In this document: positions 40,978 through 49,710 of the stretch, piece by piece
Numbering within the stretch: the stretch's first letter is position 1
Layout: each line of letters opens with the position of its first letter
Assembly (NCBI RefSeq): GCF_937910895.1
Contig: NZ_CALEMI010000160.1
Span: forward strand, 1-64,000
DNA: 64,000 nucleotides
DNA from: an uncultured Dokdonia sp.
Lineage (GTDB): Bacteria > Bacteroidota > Bacteroidia > Flavobacteriales > Flavobacteriaceae
Direction: 5' to 3'
Made by a program: the position numbers and the translations under genes
The notes under the pieces: generated by a model
Told to the model about the DNA's origin: nothing
Databases searched by the model: none
The model's input: the letters and a program-made list of their open reading frames with translations, nothing else

Positions 40978-41106
40978 AGGCTATCTAAAAAGTGCTAATA
41001 TATGTTAATTGTCATCCTGAGCCTGTCGAAGGGATCTTGATAACTAAAAGATTAAAAACTTCGGTAAGCTCAGTTTGACAAGCTAAAAGTAATTTTTAGA
41101 TAGCCT
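40978..41106. mobile_element. 129-bp element with 14-bp perfect terminal inverted repeats
   Basis: AGGCTATCTAAAAA (40978-40991) and TTTTTAGATAGCCT (41093-41106) are exact inverted repeats. Inside lie two inverted-type fragments of a widespread repeat (CATCCTGAGCCTGTCGAAGG and CTTCGGTAAGCTCAG). It has no ORF. MITE-like or a large hairpin terminator. Confidence 0.6.
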
Positions 41107-41120
41107 TATATATTTATTAT

Positions 41121-41864
41121 ATGAGCATCATTCCAACATGGCTTATCTCCACCCCCATCGCCCATCGTGGTTTGCATGATGGAAATCATAAAATTCCTGA
41201 AAATTCTTTATCCGCTTTCGCGAAAGCAATAAAAGAAAAATACCCAATAGAACTTGATGTACAAATAATAAAGGACGGCACCGTTATTGTCTTTCACGAC
41301 GCAGATTTAAAACGTGCTTGTAGTAATCCGAAAAAGACAAAACATTTACGACAAGAAGAACTAACCACCCATACCCTTTTTAAAACAACGCAAACCATTC
41401 CTACGCTTCAGGAAGTGCTGGACTTTGTAAATGGGCAAGTCCCCTTACTCATCGAGCTTAAAACGCATCGCTTTTCTAAAAAGCTAGAAAAAAACACGCT
41501 TTTATTGCTTAAAAAATATGAAGGAGAGGTTGCTTTACAATCTTTTAATCGATCTTCTGTAAAATGGCTGAGTAAACAAAACCATAATTATCCCGTAGGA
41601 CAGCTCGCAGAACCTTCTCTTGCGATCCAACCGCTAAATTACATCTACAACTACCTACAACTCAATAAAAACATGCGACCCGATTTTGTCGCTTATGACA
41701 TAGATGACCTAACGAATAAAAGAGTCTCTTATTTTAAAGAAAAAGGAGTGCCTATACTCCTTTGGACTGTGAGAAATCAAGCCCAAATAGATAGGTATGC
41801 GACATTATTTGACAATATTATTTTTGAAGGATTTACGCCTTCTTTAGATCATAAAAAATACTAA
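41121..41864 (+). CDS. Glycerophosphodiester phosphodiesterase
   Basis: 247 aa. The GDPD core has AHRGLHDG (catalytic His), PENSLSAF, the ELDVQ Glu/Asp pair, FHDADLKRAC (second His) and LLIELK. It hydrolyses glycerophosphodiesters to glycerol 3-phosphate plus alcohol. No signal peptide, so cytoplasmic. A palindrome copy (core 41214-41225) is read in frame as SAFAKAIK, fitting into the conserved SAF position. Confidence 0.92.
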   Translation: MSIIPTWLISTPIAHRGLHDGNHKIPENSLSAFAKAIKEKYPIELDVQIIKDGTVIVFHDADLKRACSNPKKTKHLRQEELTTHTLFKTTQTIPTLQEVLDFVNGQVPLLIELKTHRFSKKLEKNTLLLLKKYEGEVALQSFNRSSVKWLSKQNHNYPVGQLAEPSLAIQPLNYIYNYLQLNKNMRPDFVAYDIDDLTNKRVSYFKEKGVPILLWTVRNQAQIDRYATLFDNIIFEGFTPSLDHKKY

Positions 41865-41873
41865 TTCACAGTA

Positions 41874-42986
41874 CTATCCCTCCGCTTGTTGTCCAAAATA
41901 AATGGCAATTCCTACAACTATTAACACGAGAAGTACTGCAAAAAAGATTTTCCAAAAAGAATAAGGTCTACTTCCTGAAACAGCTCCTGTCTCTCCATTT
42001 ACAAAGAAATTATACTCTTTACCATTATATCTGTATGAGCTTACATAGACAGGAAGTAATATGTGCTTAAAGGTTTCTTCAGAGAGTTTCATATCTATAC
42101 TATTCACGCGCTGTGTATCTCCACCTATATCTTGTCTACACCAACGGTCTGCAATACGACGTGCTTCTTCCTTAGACTCAAGATGTCCTTCTTGCAACGG
42201 AATGGTATATTTTTCAGTAATAAAACCTCTTAGAAAACTACTATTAAAAGGTTGTAATTTTTTTAAATCCCAACGTGCAATATCCTTTGGGATTCGTCCT
42301 GCTTTTTGCTGTGAAGCCTTTATAAGCGTATCATCTACAAAACCTGAAACCTTTCCCGAAGCAGGATACCATCGTGTTTTGCGCACACGGCGTGTGCGAT
42401 AATTCCCTTTACTATCCTTATAGGATTGCGTTTCATAATAATAGATACCTCGTTGCCCTGTATAATTTGCTCTTAGTTGTGCGTCAAACGTCCAAAAAGG
42501 TAAATACAGTCCTTTTGTAAATTGCGGATCTAAGGAAGCTTTTTTAAGATTATTGGGTGCCCACCAAAGACCGCTTACCCATCTTTTAAACGTTTGAAAA
42601 GATTGTTTTTGATCTATTTGAAAAGGTAATACAGCACCCGGTAAAATCCAGTCTTCTATATACATATCTTCTACAATCAAAGGCATACTACAATACACAC
42701 AATGTAGCGATTTGTAATTTTCTTCTATATGCTGATTGGCCCCACAGTTTTTACAATGCAACATAGAGATTTTTTCACTATGCGACTGTGCGCCCATCTC
42801 TTTAAGATATGGAGAAAGCTCTAGCTCTTCAAAACCATTTGGATCAACCATTATCTCTTCTTGATGACCACAATATGCACACGTAATAGAGGAGGTGCCA
42901 GGCTTATAGGTAAGCTCTGCTCCACAGTTAACACATGATTTTTTAAGCTCTGCCTGTTGTTGTACAGCGGGTTCTGATGTTGCCAT
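41874..42986 (-). CDS. Double zinc-ribbon protein with C-terminal membrane helix
   Basis: 370 aa. Two zinc ribbons at the N-terminus (CVNCGAEL ... CAYCG at about 16-41, and CKNCGAN ... CVYCS at about 77-100), a central soluble domain and one C-terminal membrane helix (about 345-365). Similar proteins have been called TFIIB-type zinc-finger proteins and pair with SPFH proteins. The SPFH gene lies 72 bases upstream on the same strand. Confidence 0.83.
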   Translation of the reverse strand: MATSEPAVQQQAELKKSCVNCGAELTYKPGTSSITCAYCGHQEEIMVDPNGFEELELSPYLKEMGAQSHSEKISMLHCKNCGANQHIEENYKSLHCVYCSMPLIVEDMYIEDWILPGAVLPFQIDQKQSFQTFKRWVSGLWWAPNNLKKASLDPQFTKGLYLPFWTFDAQLRANYTGQRGIYYYETQSYKDSKGNYRTRRVRKTRWYPASGKVSGFVDDTLIKASQQKAGRIPKDIARWDLKKLQPFNSSFLRGFITEKYTIPLQEGHLESKEEARRIADRWCRQDIGGDTQRVNSIDMKLSEETFKHILLPVYVSSYRYNGKEYNFFVNGETGAVSGSRPYSFWKIFFAVLLVLIVVGIAIYFGQQAEG

Positions 42987-43058
42987 ATAGTCGTGTAATT
43001 ACACTTTTAAAAAGTGCAACCTAAGATAAATTTACTAATGTCTATTTCTTCTGCCTAT

Positions 43059-44192
43059 TTATGAATTCGGTAAAGGGGGTGGTGTATTTCCTCCCAAGAA
43101 TGATTTAAGTTCTTCAACCTCGTTAAGTGCTGTCCAACTTCCCATTCCTTGTTTCCAAATCAGGCTATCCCGATTAATGGTTCTACTAGCAAAAAGTGCT
43201 TTCAACTGATCAAAAGATACAGGACCATGCTGTACGCCGTTTGCTGCATAAAAATACTGCACTTGAACGGGTAATGATGGTGGTGACATAGGTGCCTGTT
43301 GCTGCATCTGCTGTCCTCCACCCATTTGTGGAGACATCATACCGCCCATTTGCTGTGCGAGTACAAAGCCCATTCCCATTCCCATTCCAGCCCCTGCAGT
43401 ACCTCCTTCATTGGCAGCAGCAGCTTCTATAGCTTTGGCAGTTTTGAATTTGGTTAACTTATCAAGGTCTAGTTTATCAATACGACTATATTCAAAAATC
43501 TCCTTCTTAAGCTCTTCTGGCATAGAGACATTTTCAATATAAAATCGCTCAAGAGAAATTCCGACAGACATAAACTCTGGTTGCATCACTTCTTGACAGG
43601 TTTCAGAAAGCTCTGAGGTGTTGGCTGCATACAATTCTATTGGGAGATTTGCTTCTCCTACCGTATCTGTAAAGCGAGTCGCAATAAGACTTTTTAAATG
43701 CTCATTAATTTCAAAATTGGTAAAATTACTATCCGTACCAACAATATCTACAATAAACTTTCCTGGGTCAGATACCTTAAACGCATACGTTCCAAACGCA
43801 CGGATCTCCACAAGACCAAAACGCTCATCACTCAAAGTAATAGGGTTTTTTGTTCCCCATTTTTCATCAGTAAAAAGATGTGTGTTTACAAAATAGACTT
43901 CTGCTTTGAAAGGCGAGTTAAAACCATACTTCCATCCTTTAAGCGTGGTTAGAATAGGTAGGTTTTGTGTGGTAAGATCGTATGTTCCTGGTGTAAATAC
44001 ATCGGCAAGTTGTCCTTCATTTATAAAAACAGCCGCTTGTCCTTCACGTACAATAAGCTTTGCTCCGTTTTTTATTTCGTTTTGATACCGTTCAAAACGG
44101 TGTGCAATCGTGTCATCTGTATAATCAAGCCACTCAACGATATCAATAAATTCATTCGTAAGTTTCTCTTTTATTTTATCAAAAAGTCCCAT
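43059..44192 (-). CDS. SPFH-domain protein with C-terminal GYF_2 domain
   Basis: 377 aa. The N-terminal SPFH/virion-core-protein-like domain (about 25-260) is followed by a Gly/Met/Gln-rich linker (about 265-315) and a GYF_2-type domain (about 320-370, YFYAANGVQHGPVSFDQLKAL). No signal peptide. SPFH proteins form membrane-bound rings; pairing with the zinc-ribbon gene downstream suggests one complex (inference). Confidence 0.87.
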   Translation of the reverse strand: MGLFDKIKEKLTNEFIDIVEWLDYTDDTIAHRFERYQNEIKNGAKLIVREGQAAVFINEGQLADVFTPGTYDLTTQNLPILTTLKGWKYGFNSPFKAEVYFVNTHLFTDEKWGTKNPITLSDERFGLVEIRAFGTYAFKVSDPGKFIVDIVGTDSNFTNFEINEHLKSLIATRFTDTVGEANLPIELYAANTSELSETCQEVMQPEFMSVGISLERFYIENVSMPEELKKEIFEYSRIDKLDLDKLTKFKTAKAIEAAAANEGGTAGAGMGMGMGFVLAQQMGGMMSPQMGGGQQMQQQAPMSPPSLPVQVQYFYAANGVQHGPVSFDQLKALFASRTINRDSLIWKQGMGSWTALNEVEELKSFLGGNTPPPLPNS

Positions 44193-44552
44193 AGTTGATT
44201 GATTTTAAATTTTATGTCCTAAATCTACAAAATCTATAACAAAAAAACGTCCTCTACTCCCCCAAGTATCGGACGTTTTTAATATTCAAAAGGACTATCT
44301 GTGGTGCACATAGTCACCTAAGCGCTTATATCAAAATTCACAAAAAGTTATTTCCCCCTTTTTTAACTGTATTGATATTGAATTACATTCAATATCAAAA
44401 TCATTATTTACAAACAATATAAGTTAAGTATGTATAACTCGTGAACAAGATTTTATAAGGCTTATTGTTTTGAATGGTTAATATGTTGCAAATATCAGGT
44501 AGTTGTCTAAGTATGACAAGGGGTAAATACCCCTTTTTTTTTCGATTTTTAA
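44193..44552. other. 360-base intergenic region with hairpins and an unexplained plus-strand terminator
   Basis: Holds three structures: a 10-bp stem AAAAACGTCC/GGACGTTTTT (44245-44281) with T-runs both ways; a perfect 12-bp inverted repeat TTGATATTGAAT/ATTCAATATCAA with 3-base loop (44372-44398); and AAGGGGTAAATACCCCTT followed by T8 (44518-44542), which is oriented as a plus-strand terminator although no plus-strand gene precedes it. Confidence 0.6.
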
Positions 44553-45314
44553 TTATATAAGTGCGTTTACCCCTATAAATGATCGATCATTACGCCCTTT
44601 TTCTTTAGGATATAACTCCCATACAGGGTCACTTTGCCAGAATTCTTTTGTGTCTACGTCCAACACAGAAATACTTCCCATAAAGGCAGCGCCTGTATCT
44701 ATATTCCAAACATTTGCTTTTTGTAAAGGAACTGCAGACCCTACTCTTGTGACAGGAGTATGCCCTATATATATTTCTTTAAAAAGCTGTAACCGTTTTG
44801 GATATAACGTATCATCAGGCGTGAGATCTTCTCTCATCGCACATACCATCTCCCACAGCGTACGATCCCAATAAAAAGCAGTACTATGCCATTCATGACT
44901 CGGTCCATTAAGATTTTGAAATCCCGCATGACAAAACATACGGTTTTGGTCATCTATATAATAATCTTCAAGGCTTTCATAAAAAGGCAGATGGGCTTCC
45001 CGCTCTTTATCCGACAATATTGCATACGCATCTTTTGTACTTTGACCTCCATGTTCTATCCACTTAGAGCTCATGTCCTTCCCTTTTAACCATTGATAGA
45101 CAAGATCATCATGATTCCCACGAATTAAGGTGATTTCTTGTTGCAATGAGAGCGATGTCAGAAAATCAATTACTCCCACACTATCACTCCACCCATCTAC
45201 ATAATCGCCTAAAAAAACCAAACGATCCTCTTTGGTAACCGCTGCTCGTTCTAATACTTGTTTAAGCGCTATTAATCCTCCGTGAATATCTCCTACAACT
45301 AATGTTCTACTCAT
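44553..45314 (-). CDS. Metallophosphoesterase (PPP / ApaH-like serine/threonine phosphatase)
   Basis: 253 aa. The metallophosphoesterase signature is complete: GDIHGG (about 8-13), GDYVDGWSDS (about 36-45), RGNHDD (about 65-70), and later CHAGF and GHTPV. It dephosphorylates proteins or cleaves diadenosine polyphosphates. Its start lies 1 base after the Schlafen-type gene stop, so the two are translated from one message. Confidence 0.9.
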   Translation of the reverse strand: MSRTLVVGDIHGGLIALKQVLERAAVTKEDRLVFLGDYVDGWSDSVGVIDFLTSLSLQQEITLIRGNHDDLVYQWLKGKDMSSKWIEHGGQSTKDAYAILSDKEREAHLPFYESLEDYYIDDQNRMFCHAGFQNLNGPSHEWHSTAFYWDRTLWEMVCAMREDLTPDDTLYPKRLQLFKEIYIGHTPVTRVGSAVPLQKANVWNIDTGAAFMGSISVLDVDTKEFWQSDPVWELYPKEKGRNDRSFIGVNALI

Positions 45315-45315
45315 A

Positions 45316-46452
45316 TTAATTATATCTTACTTTACGCAAAATGCGCATGGTTTCTTTATATCGGTTATAAATATCTCCTTGATATTTTTTAAGAAATGGC
45401 TTTACTTCTTCCAACTTATGAATGGCACCTTCAAAACCATTTAGGTAACAGATTAAATACGTATTAGGCAATTCGTACAAATCGTTATACTCGCCTTGAT
45501 TGAGTTCCATTTTACGTTTCAGCTTATAGAAAATAACGTTGTTATTATTATAAATATGATACAAGGTGCGTTTATCAACCTTCGGCGGATCAAAAATCAA
45601 TTGCGTATCAATGGTGTAGGTTCCGCTTTCGCGAAAGCGTATAACCACCTCCTCCAACGGGTAATATTTAAACTGTTCCTGAACGCCAAGATGTACGTAC
45701 TCTAGTATAGAAAACGAATCTTCGTCATAAGAGATGGTCACCTCATCTAACGCTGAATAAAACAACCGAACTTGCTCATTAATGAGTTCAATATCTACTC
45801 TTGAGTAATACGTCTCGCCTTTGACTACTTTTTTGTTTCCTGCCCAACACAACACAAACTGTTCTTTAAACACTTTATACTGGCTTTCCATATCGCTATG
45901 ACGATGATTTATAAAATCCATCACACCATCCAGTGTCAGCTCAATGTTATTTTTTGCATGGTTTTCTATGGCGGCAACAATCACACTGTTTACGTCTTCT
46001 ACATCCGATTTAAAAACCTTTGGCATCGACATACTACCGTCTCTAAAAAAAACAGTGCCTCCCCAATATTTCCAGATATTCTTTTTTAATGCCGTAAGTT
46101 TATTTTGTGACCGAATCGTCACAAGACCCACTACTTTATCTTCTGGCAAGTTTGGAAAAGGAATATTCTCATACGAGATAATCGGCGGATTTTCTAAATA
46201 AGCATTGATCAGATTTTGTAATTTACTATCATCAAAAAAAGGAACTCCAGAAATCGCATTATCTCCATCTTCTACCCCAATCACTATAAAAGAATTGTTT
46301 TTAGGGTTGGAATTGGACAACGCACAAATATGTTTTAAGAACTTCGCTTTCCCTTCTTTATGACTAATATCAATCTTACGCTTCTTGTCATAAAAACTGT
46401 TCTCATCATTATGAGCCAGTAAATTTTTGATAAGAAGTCGTTTATTAATCAT
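45316..46452 (-). CDS. Schlafen/AlbA_2-type ATP-binding domain protein
   Basis: 378 aa. The first 160 residues carry the AlbA_2 (Schlafen) pattern: KRKIDISHKEGKAKFLKHI, then ALSNSNPKNNSFIVIGVEDG and later KYWGGTVFFRDGS. The C-terminal half is unassigned. Members are regulatory or RNA-acting proteins. It pairs with the phosphatase gene. A palindrome copy (core 45626-45637) is read as IRFRESG. Confidence 0.8.
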   Translation of the reverse strand: MINKRLLIKNLLAHNDENSFYDKKRKIDISHKEGKAKFLKHICALSNSNPKNNSFIVIGVEDGDNAISGVPFFDDSKLQNLINAYLENPPIISYENIPFPNLPEDKVVGLVTIRSQNKLTALKKNIWKYWGGTVFFRDGSMSMPKVFKSDVEDVNSVIVAAIENHAKNNIELTLDGVMDFINHRHSDMESQYKVFKEQFVLCWAGNKKVVKGETYYSRVDIELINEQVRLFYSALDEVTISYDEDSFSILEYVHLGVQEQFKYYPLEEVVIRFRESGTYTIDTQLIFDPPKVDKRTLYHIYNNNNVIFYKLKRKMELNQGEYNDLYELPNTYLICYLNGFEGAIHKLEEVKPFLKKYQGDIYNRYKETMRILRKVRYN

Positions 46453-46476
46453 GGCAACTTCCCGCGTAGGCGGGAA
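46453..46476. repeat. CCCGCGTAGGCGGG hairpin before the Schlafen-type gene
   Basis: TTCCCGCGTAGGCGGGAA, 8 bases upstream of the ATG on the minus strand; variant of the GCCCGCAAAGGCGGG family. Confidence 0.7.
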
Positions 46477-46479
46477 TCT

Positions 46480-46631
46480 TTTTCTTTTTTATCCCTCTCT
46501 GCCCTTTGGGCATGTCTCCCAAAGGGCAGAGAAACTTACTTTTTAAGTTTTTAGTTTCTATCAAATTCTTAAAATAGAGTATTACTCTATTTTAGAACAC
46601 TACTCTATTTTTATTCCAAACAATCCGAGAA
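46480..46631. repeat. Cluster of short repeats before the SDR gene stop
   Basis: CTGCCCTTTGGG/CCCAAAGGGCAG (about 46499-46529) forms a long stem, and AGAGTATTACTCTATTTT recurs imperfectly. It holds the end of the SDR transcript and the start region of the Schlafen-type gene. Confidence 0.5.
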
Positions 46632-47456
46632 CTATTTTGTTCCCCCTTCGGGGGTTAGGGAGCTTTTATTAATAATCGTACTACTCGCTTGCGCTGTAGA
46701 CATCACCACAAGATCTGCGATATTTACATGATAAGGCCTTGATACGACAAAATAAATAATATCCGCAATATCCTCTGGTTGTAACACATCAAACCCTTGG
46801 TATACTTTATCAGCACGTTCTGTATCTCCCTTAAAACGAACTTCGCTAAACTCTGTAGCCACCATCCCAGGGTTGACAGCGCCGACTCTAATATTATGCT
46901 TATTGAGATCGATCCGCATTCCTTGGTTAATAGCATCTACGGCGTGTTTACTTGCGCAATACACATTCCCGTTAGGATACACTTCTTTGCCTGCAGTAGA
47001 TCCTATATTAATAATATGACCCTCTTTTCGATCAATCATTTGCGGAATAATTGCTTTACTTACGTACAGCAATCCTTTTACATTGATATCAAGCATTGCA
47101 TCCCAATCATCTGTATTCCCCGTTTGGATAGGATCAAGCCCATGTGCATTCCCAGCATTATTAATTAAGATATCTATCTGTTTGAAATCTGATGGCAAAC
47201 TATTTATTTGTTGTGCTACTTTTTCTTTATCGCGTACATCAAAGTTGAGCGTGTGTACTTTTACCTGATGTTGTAGTGCTTGTTGTAATTTGTCAAGGCG
47301 TTCCTGCCTTCTTCCACAAAGAATCAAGTTGATCCCCTCTTTTGCAAACCGCTCTGCCGTTGCTTTCCCTATACCACTCGTGGCTCCTGTTATTAATGCG
47401 AACTCCCTAGCCCCTAAAGGGGTGACAGAGGGATGTTCTTTACTGTTATCTTTCAT
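46632..47456 (-). CDS. Short-chain dehydrogenase/reductase
   Basis: 274 aa from MKDNSKEHPS (ATG 47454-47456); an earlier ATG adds five residues. Rossmann motif TGATSGIGKATAE, NNAGNAHG, and catalytic YCASK (Tyr/Lys) are intact, so it should be an active NAD(P)-dependent reductase of the YdfG type. Residues about 6-17 (KEHPSVTPLGAR) are encoded by a copy of the CCCCTAAAGGGG-type repeat, an added N-terminal tag before the fold starts at FALITG. It is downstream of the aldo/keto reductase gene. Confidence 0.92.
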   Translation of the reverse strand: MKDNSKEHPSVTPLGAREFALITGATSGIGKATAERFAKEGINLILCGRRQERLDKLQQALQHQVKVHTLNFDVRDKEKVAQQINSLPSDFKQIDILINNAGNAHGLDPIQTGNTDDWDAMLDINVKGLLYVSKAIIPQMIDRKEGHIINIGSTAGKEVYPNGNVYCASKHAVDAINQGMRIDLNKHNIRVGAVNPGMVATEFSEVRFKGDTERADKVYQGFDVLQPEDIADIIYFVVSRPYHVNIADLVVMSTAQASSTIINKSSLTPEGGTK

Positions 47457-47457
47457 A

Positions 47458-47528
47458 ATGTATGCCCGCAAAGGCGAATATCTTTTTATCTGTTATATAA
47501 ATCAGTTCCCCCTTTGGGGGCTAGGGGG
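47458..47528. repeat. Two repeats between the SDR and aldo/keto reductase genes
   Basis: GCCCGCAAAGGCGAATAT (hairpin family, upstream of the SDR ATG) and CCCCCTTTGGGGGCTAGGGGG (47504-47528) fill the 73-base gap. Confidence 0.7.
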
Positions 47529-47529
47529 C

Positions 47530-48402
47530 CTACGGCACCTTATGCCCTTGACTTTCTATAAGTAGTGCAAACCAATCTTGTATTTCTAGCGTTATGTCTA
47601 TAGCTTTTACAGCATTTGTAATCCGATCTTTGCTGGTCGTTCCGATTACGGGGTTCACACCAGACGGATGTTGCATAATCCAAGCCAACAGCAATTGGTC
47701 TTCTGTTGCATTGTATTTTTCTGTCAAAGTCTCCAATAACTTTTTGACACGTTGCGTTTGAGGTGTATCGTCTCTAAAAATACTTCCCAGCGGACTCCAA
47801 CTCATAGGCGTAATTCCATTGATTTGCATGTGGTCTAAACTTCCATTATGCATCGCGCTGTGTTGTGTAAGACTAAACTCTATTTGATTTACGGTTACGA
47901 TCGATGTTCTCGTGATTAAATCAGTTTGAGAAGGCGTAAAATTAGAGACGCCAAAATCCAAAATCTTACCCGCTGCTTTTAATTGTTCGATGGCTTTTTG
48001 CACCTCTTCGGCTTGCATTAAAGGACTCGGCCTATGCAATAACAAGAGATCTAAATACTCCGTTTGTAACAGCTTCAATGACCTTTCTACGCTCCAAATA
48101 ATATAGTTGGAAGTGTACTCATAATGCTTCACTCGATTTTCAGGTCGTGCTTTTCCTGTGTATTGTATGCCACATTTGGAGATCAGCTGGATCGTGGATC
48201 GGTCTATGTTCGCTTTCGCGAAAGCGGTTCCAAAATCAGCTTCTGTACTGTAATCACCGTAAATATCTGCGTGATCAAACGTCGTTACACCCTGCGATAT
48301 ACAGTGATGCATGAGGTCAATCATTTGTGTGGCATCAAGTTGCTTTCCCCAAGCACCCCATGTCATGCAGCCTTGAATTATTTTTGAAAATTTTGTCTTC
48401 AT
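47530..48402 (-). CDS. Aldo/keto reductase (YdhF-like)
   Basis: 290 aa. The catalytic tetrad is visible: DHADIYG (Asp and Tyr), LISKCG (Lys) and LLLHRPSP (His). The (TIM) barrel is complete. It reduces aldehydes or ketones with NADPH; substrate unknown. A palindrome copy (core 48213-48224) encodes TAFAKANID. First gene of the reductase pair. Confidence 0.92.
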   Translation of the reverse strand: MKTKFSKIIQGCMTWGAWGKQLDATQMIDLMHHCISQGVTTFDHADIYGDYSTEADFGTAFAKANIDRSTIQLISKCGIQYTGKARPENRVKHYEYTSNYIIWSVERSLKLLQTEYLDLLLLHRPSPLMQAEEVQKAIEQLKAAGKILDFGVSNFTPSQTDLITRTSIVTVNQIEFSLTQHSAMHNGSLDHMQINGITPMSWSPLGSIFRDDTPQTQRVKKLLETLTEKYNATEDQLLLAWIMQHPSGVNPVIGTTSKDRITNAVKAIDITLEIQDWFALLIESQGHKVP

Positions 48403-48563
48403 TTTTTATTTTGAGTTCTCATAAAAATACGAGTTCCTAAGATAGAAAAATACGTGGGAAGCCCTTTATTTAATAGATTTTTTAACCAATTGTTAACAAG
48501 AAGTTTGCGAATAAAACCGCACTTTGCAGTGTTTTAAAATACCACTAAAATTAATTTCAAAGT

Positions 48564-49568
48564 ATGGAAGAAAATATGACAACGATAGATATAAGCGCTA
48601 TCAATGAAAAGATAGAAAAAGAGAGCGCTTTTATAGATATCTTGACTATGGAGATGAACAAAGTGATTGTAGGTCAAAAGCATATGATAGAACGATTACT
48701 TATCGGTCTTTTAGGTCGCGGTCACATCTTACTAGAAGGAGTGCCTGGTCTTGCAAAAACACTTGCTATTAATACCCTCGCCCAAGCAGTACACGGTTCT
48801 TTCAGCCGGATACAGTTTACACCCGATTTACTTCCTGCCGATGTGGTAGGTACGATGATTTATAATATGAAGGTCAATGACTTTAGTATTAAGAAAGGTC
48901 CCATTTTTGCCAATTTTGTACTCGCCGATGAGATTAACCGTGCGCCTGCCAAAGTACAGTCTGCACTTTTGGAAGCGATGCAAGAAAAGCAAGTAACAAT
49001 AGGTGATGAAACTTTTGTACTAGACAAGCCATTCCTAGTAATGGCAACTCAAAACCCAGTAGAACAAGAAGGAACCTATCCATTACCAGAGGCACAAATT
49101 GACCGTTTTATGCTTAAAACAGTTATTGATTATCCTAAAATGGACGACGAGCAGATGATTATTCGTCAAAACTTAAAAGGCGGTTTTGAAAAAATAAATC
49201 CTGTCGTTTCGGTAGAGCAAATCCTTCGTGCTCAAGACGCTGTAAAGGATGTCTACATGGACGAAAAAATAGAAAAATACATTCTTGATATTGTTTTTGC
49301 AACACGATACCCAGAAAATTATAAACTAGCAGATTTAAAACCACTTATTAATTTTGGAGCTTCCCCTCGTGGAAGTATCAATCTTGCGATTGCTGCAAAA
49401 TGCTACGCCTTTATAAAGCGTCGTGGTTATGTGATTCCAGAAGATGTGAGAGCCGTTGTACACGATGTCTTACGCCATCGTATTGGTATTACGTACGAAG
49501 CAGAGGCAGAAAACATTACCACAGTCGATATTATCAACAAGATTGTCAATCAAATCGAAGTGCCTTAA
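48564..49568 (+). CDS. MoxR-family AAA+ ATPase
   Basis: 334 aa. Walker A in EGVPGLAKT (about 59-66), Walker B VLADEINR (about 119-126), and ATQNPVEQEGTYPLPEAQIDRF (as ATQNPVEQEG and LPEAQIDRF) are MoxR hallmarks. MoxR ATPases act as chaperones with VWA partners. First gene of the bat operon. A methionine four codons in is an alternative start. Confidence 0.95.
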   Translation: MEENMTTIDISAINEKIEKESAFIDILTMEMNKVIVGQKHMIERLLIGLLGRGHILLEGVPGLAKTLAINTLAQAVHGSFSRIQFTPDLLPADVVGTMIYNMKVNDFSIKKGPIFANFVLADEINRAPAKVQSALLEAMQEKQVTIGDETFVLDKPFLVMATQNPVEQEGTYPLPEAQIDRFMLKTVIDYPKMDDEQMIIRQNLKGGFEKINPVVSVEQILRAQDAVKDVYMDEKIEKYILDIVFATRYPENYKLADLKPLINFGASPRGSINLAIAAKCYAFIKRRGYVIPEDVRAVVHDVLRHRIGITYEAEAENITTVDIINKIVNQIEVP

Positions 49569-49710
49569 AGCCCCCTAGCCCTCAAAAGGGGGATTTTTAC
49601 TAGGATGGTTTATAGTTAACCTTCAAATTTGAAATGAAACATCTAATTATTTTTAGAAAAAACGCATAAAACAAAAGAATCTAGTTCCCCCTTTGGGGGC
49701 TAAGGGGCTT
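49565..49710. repeat. Two CCCCCTTTGGGGG-type repeats between moxR and the DUF58 gene
   Basis: AGCCCCCTAGCCCTCAAAAG (49571-49590, extending to GGGGG) and CCCCCTTTGGGGGCTAAGGG (49686-49706) are inverted to each other around about 95 plain bases, the second ending 3 bases before the DUF58 ATG. Confidence 0.8.

Noticed and set aside
46797-47168. 123-codon plus-strand frame with His/Cys content
   Set aside because: Antisense to the SDR core, which has all catalytic motifs.
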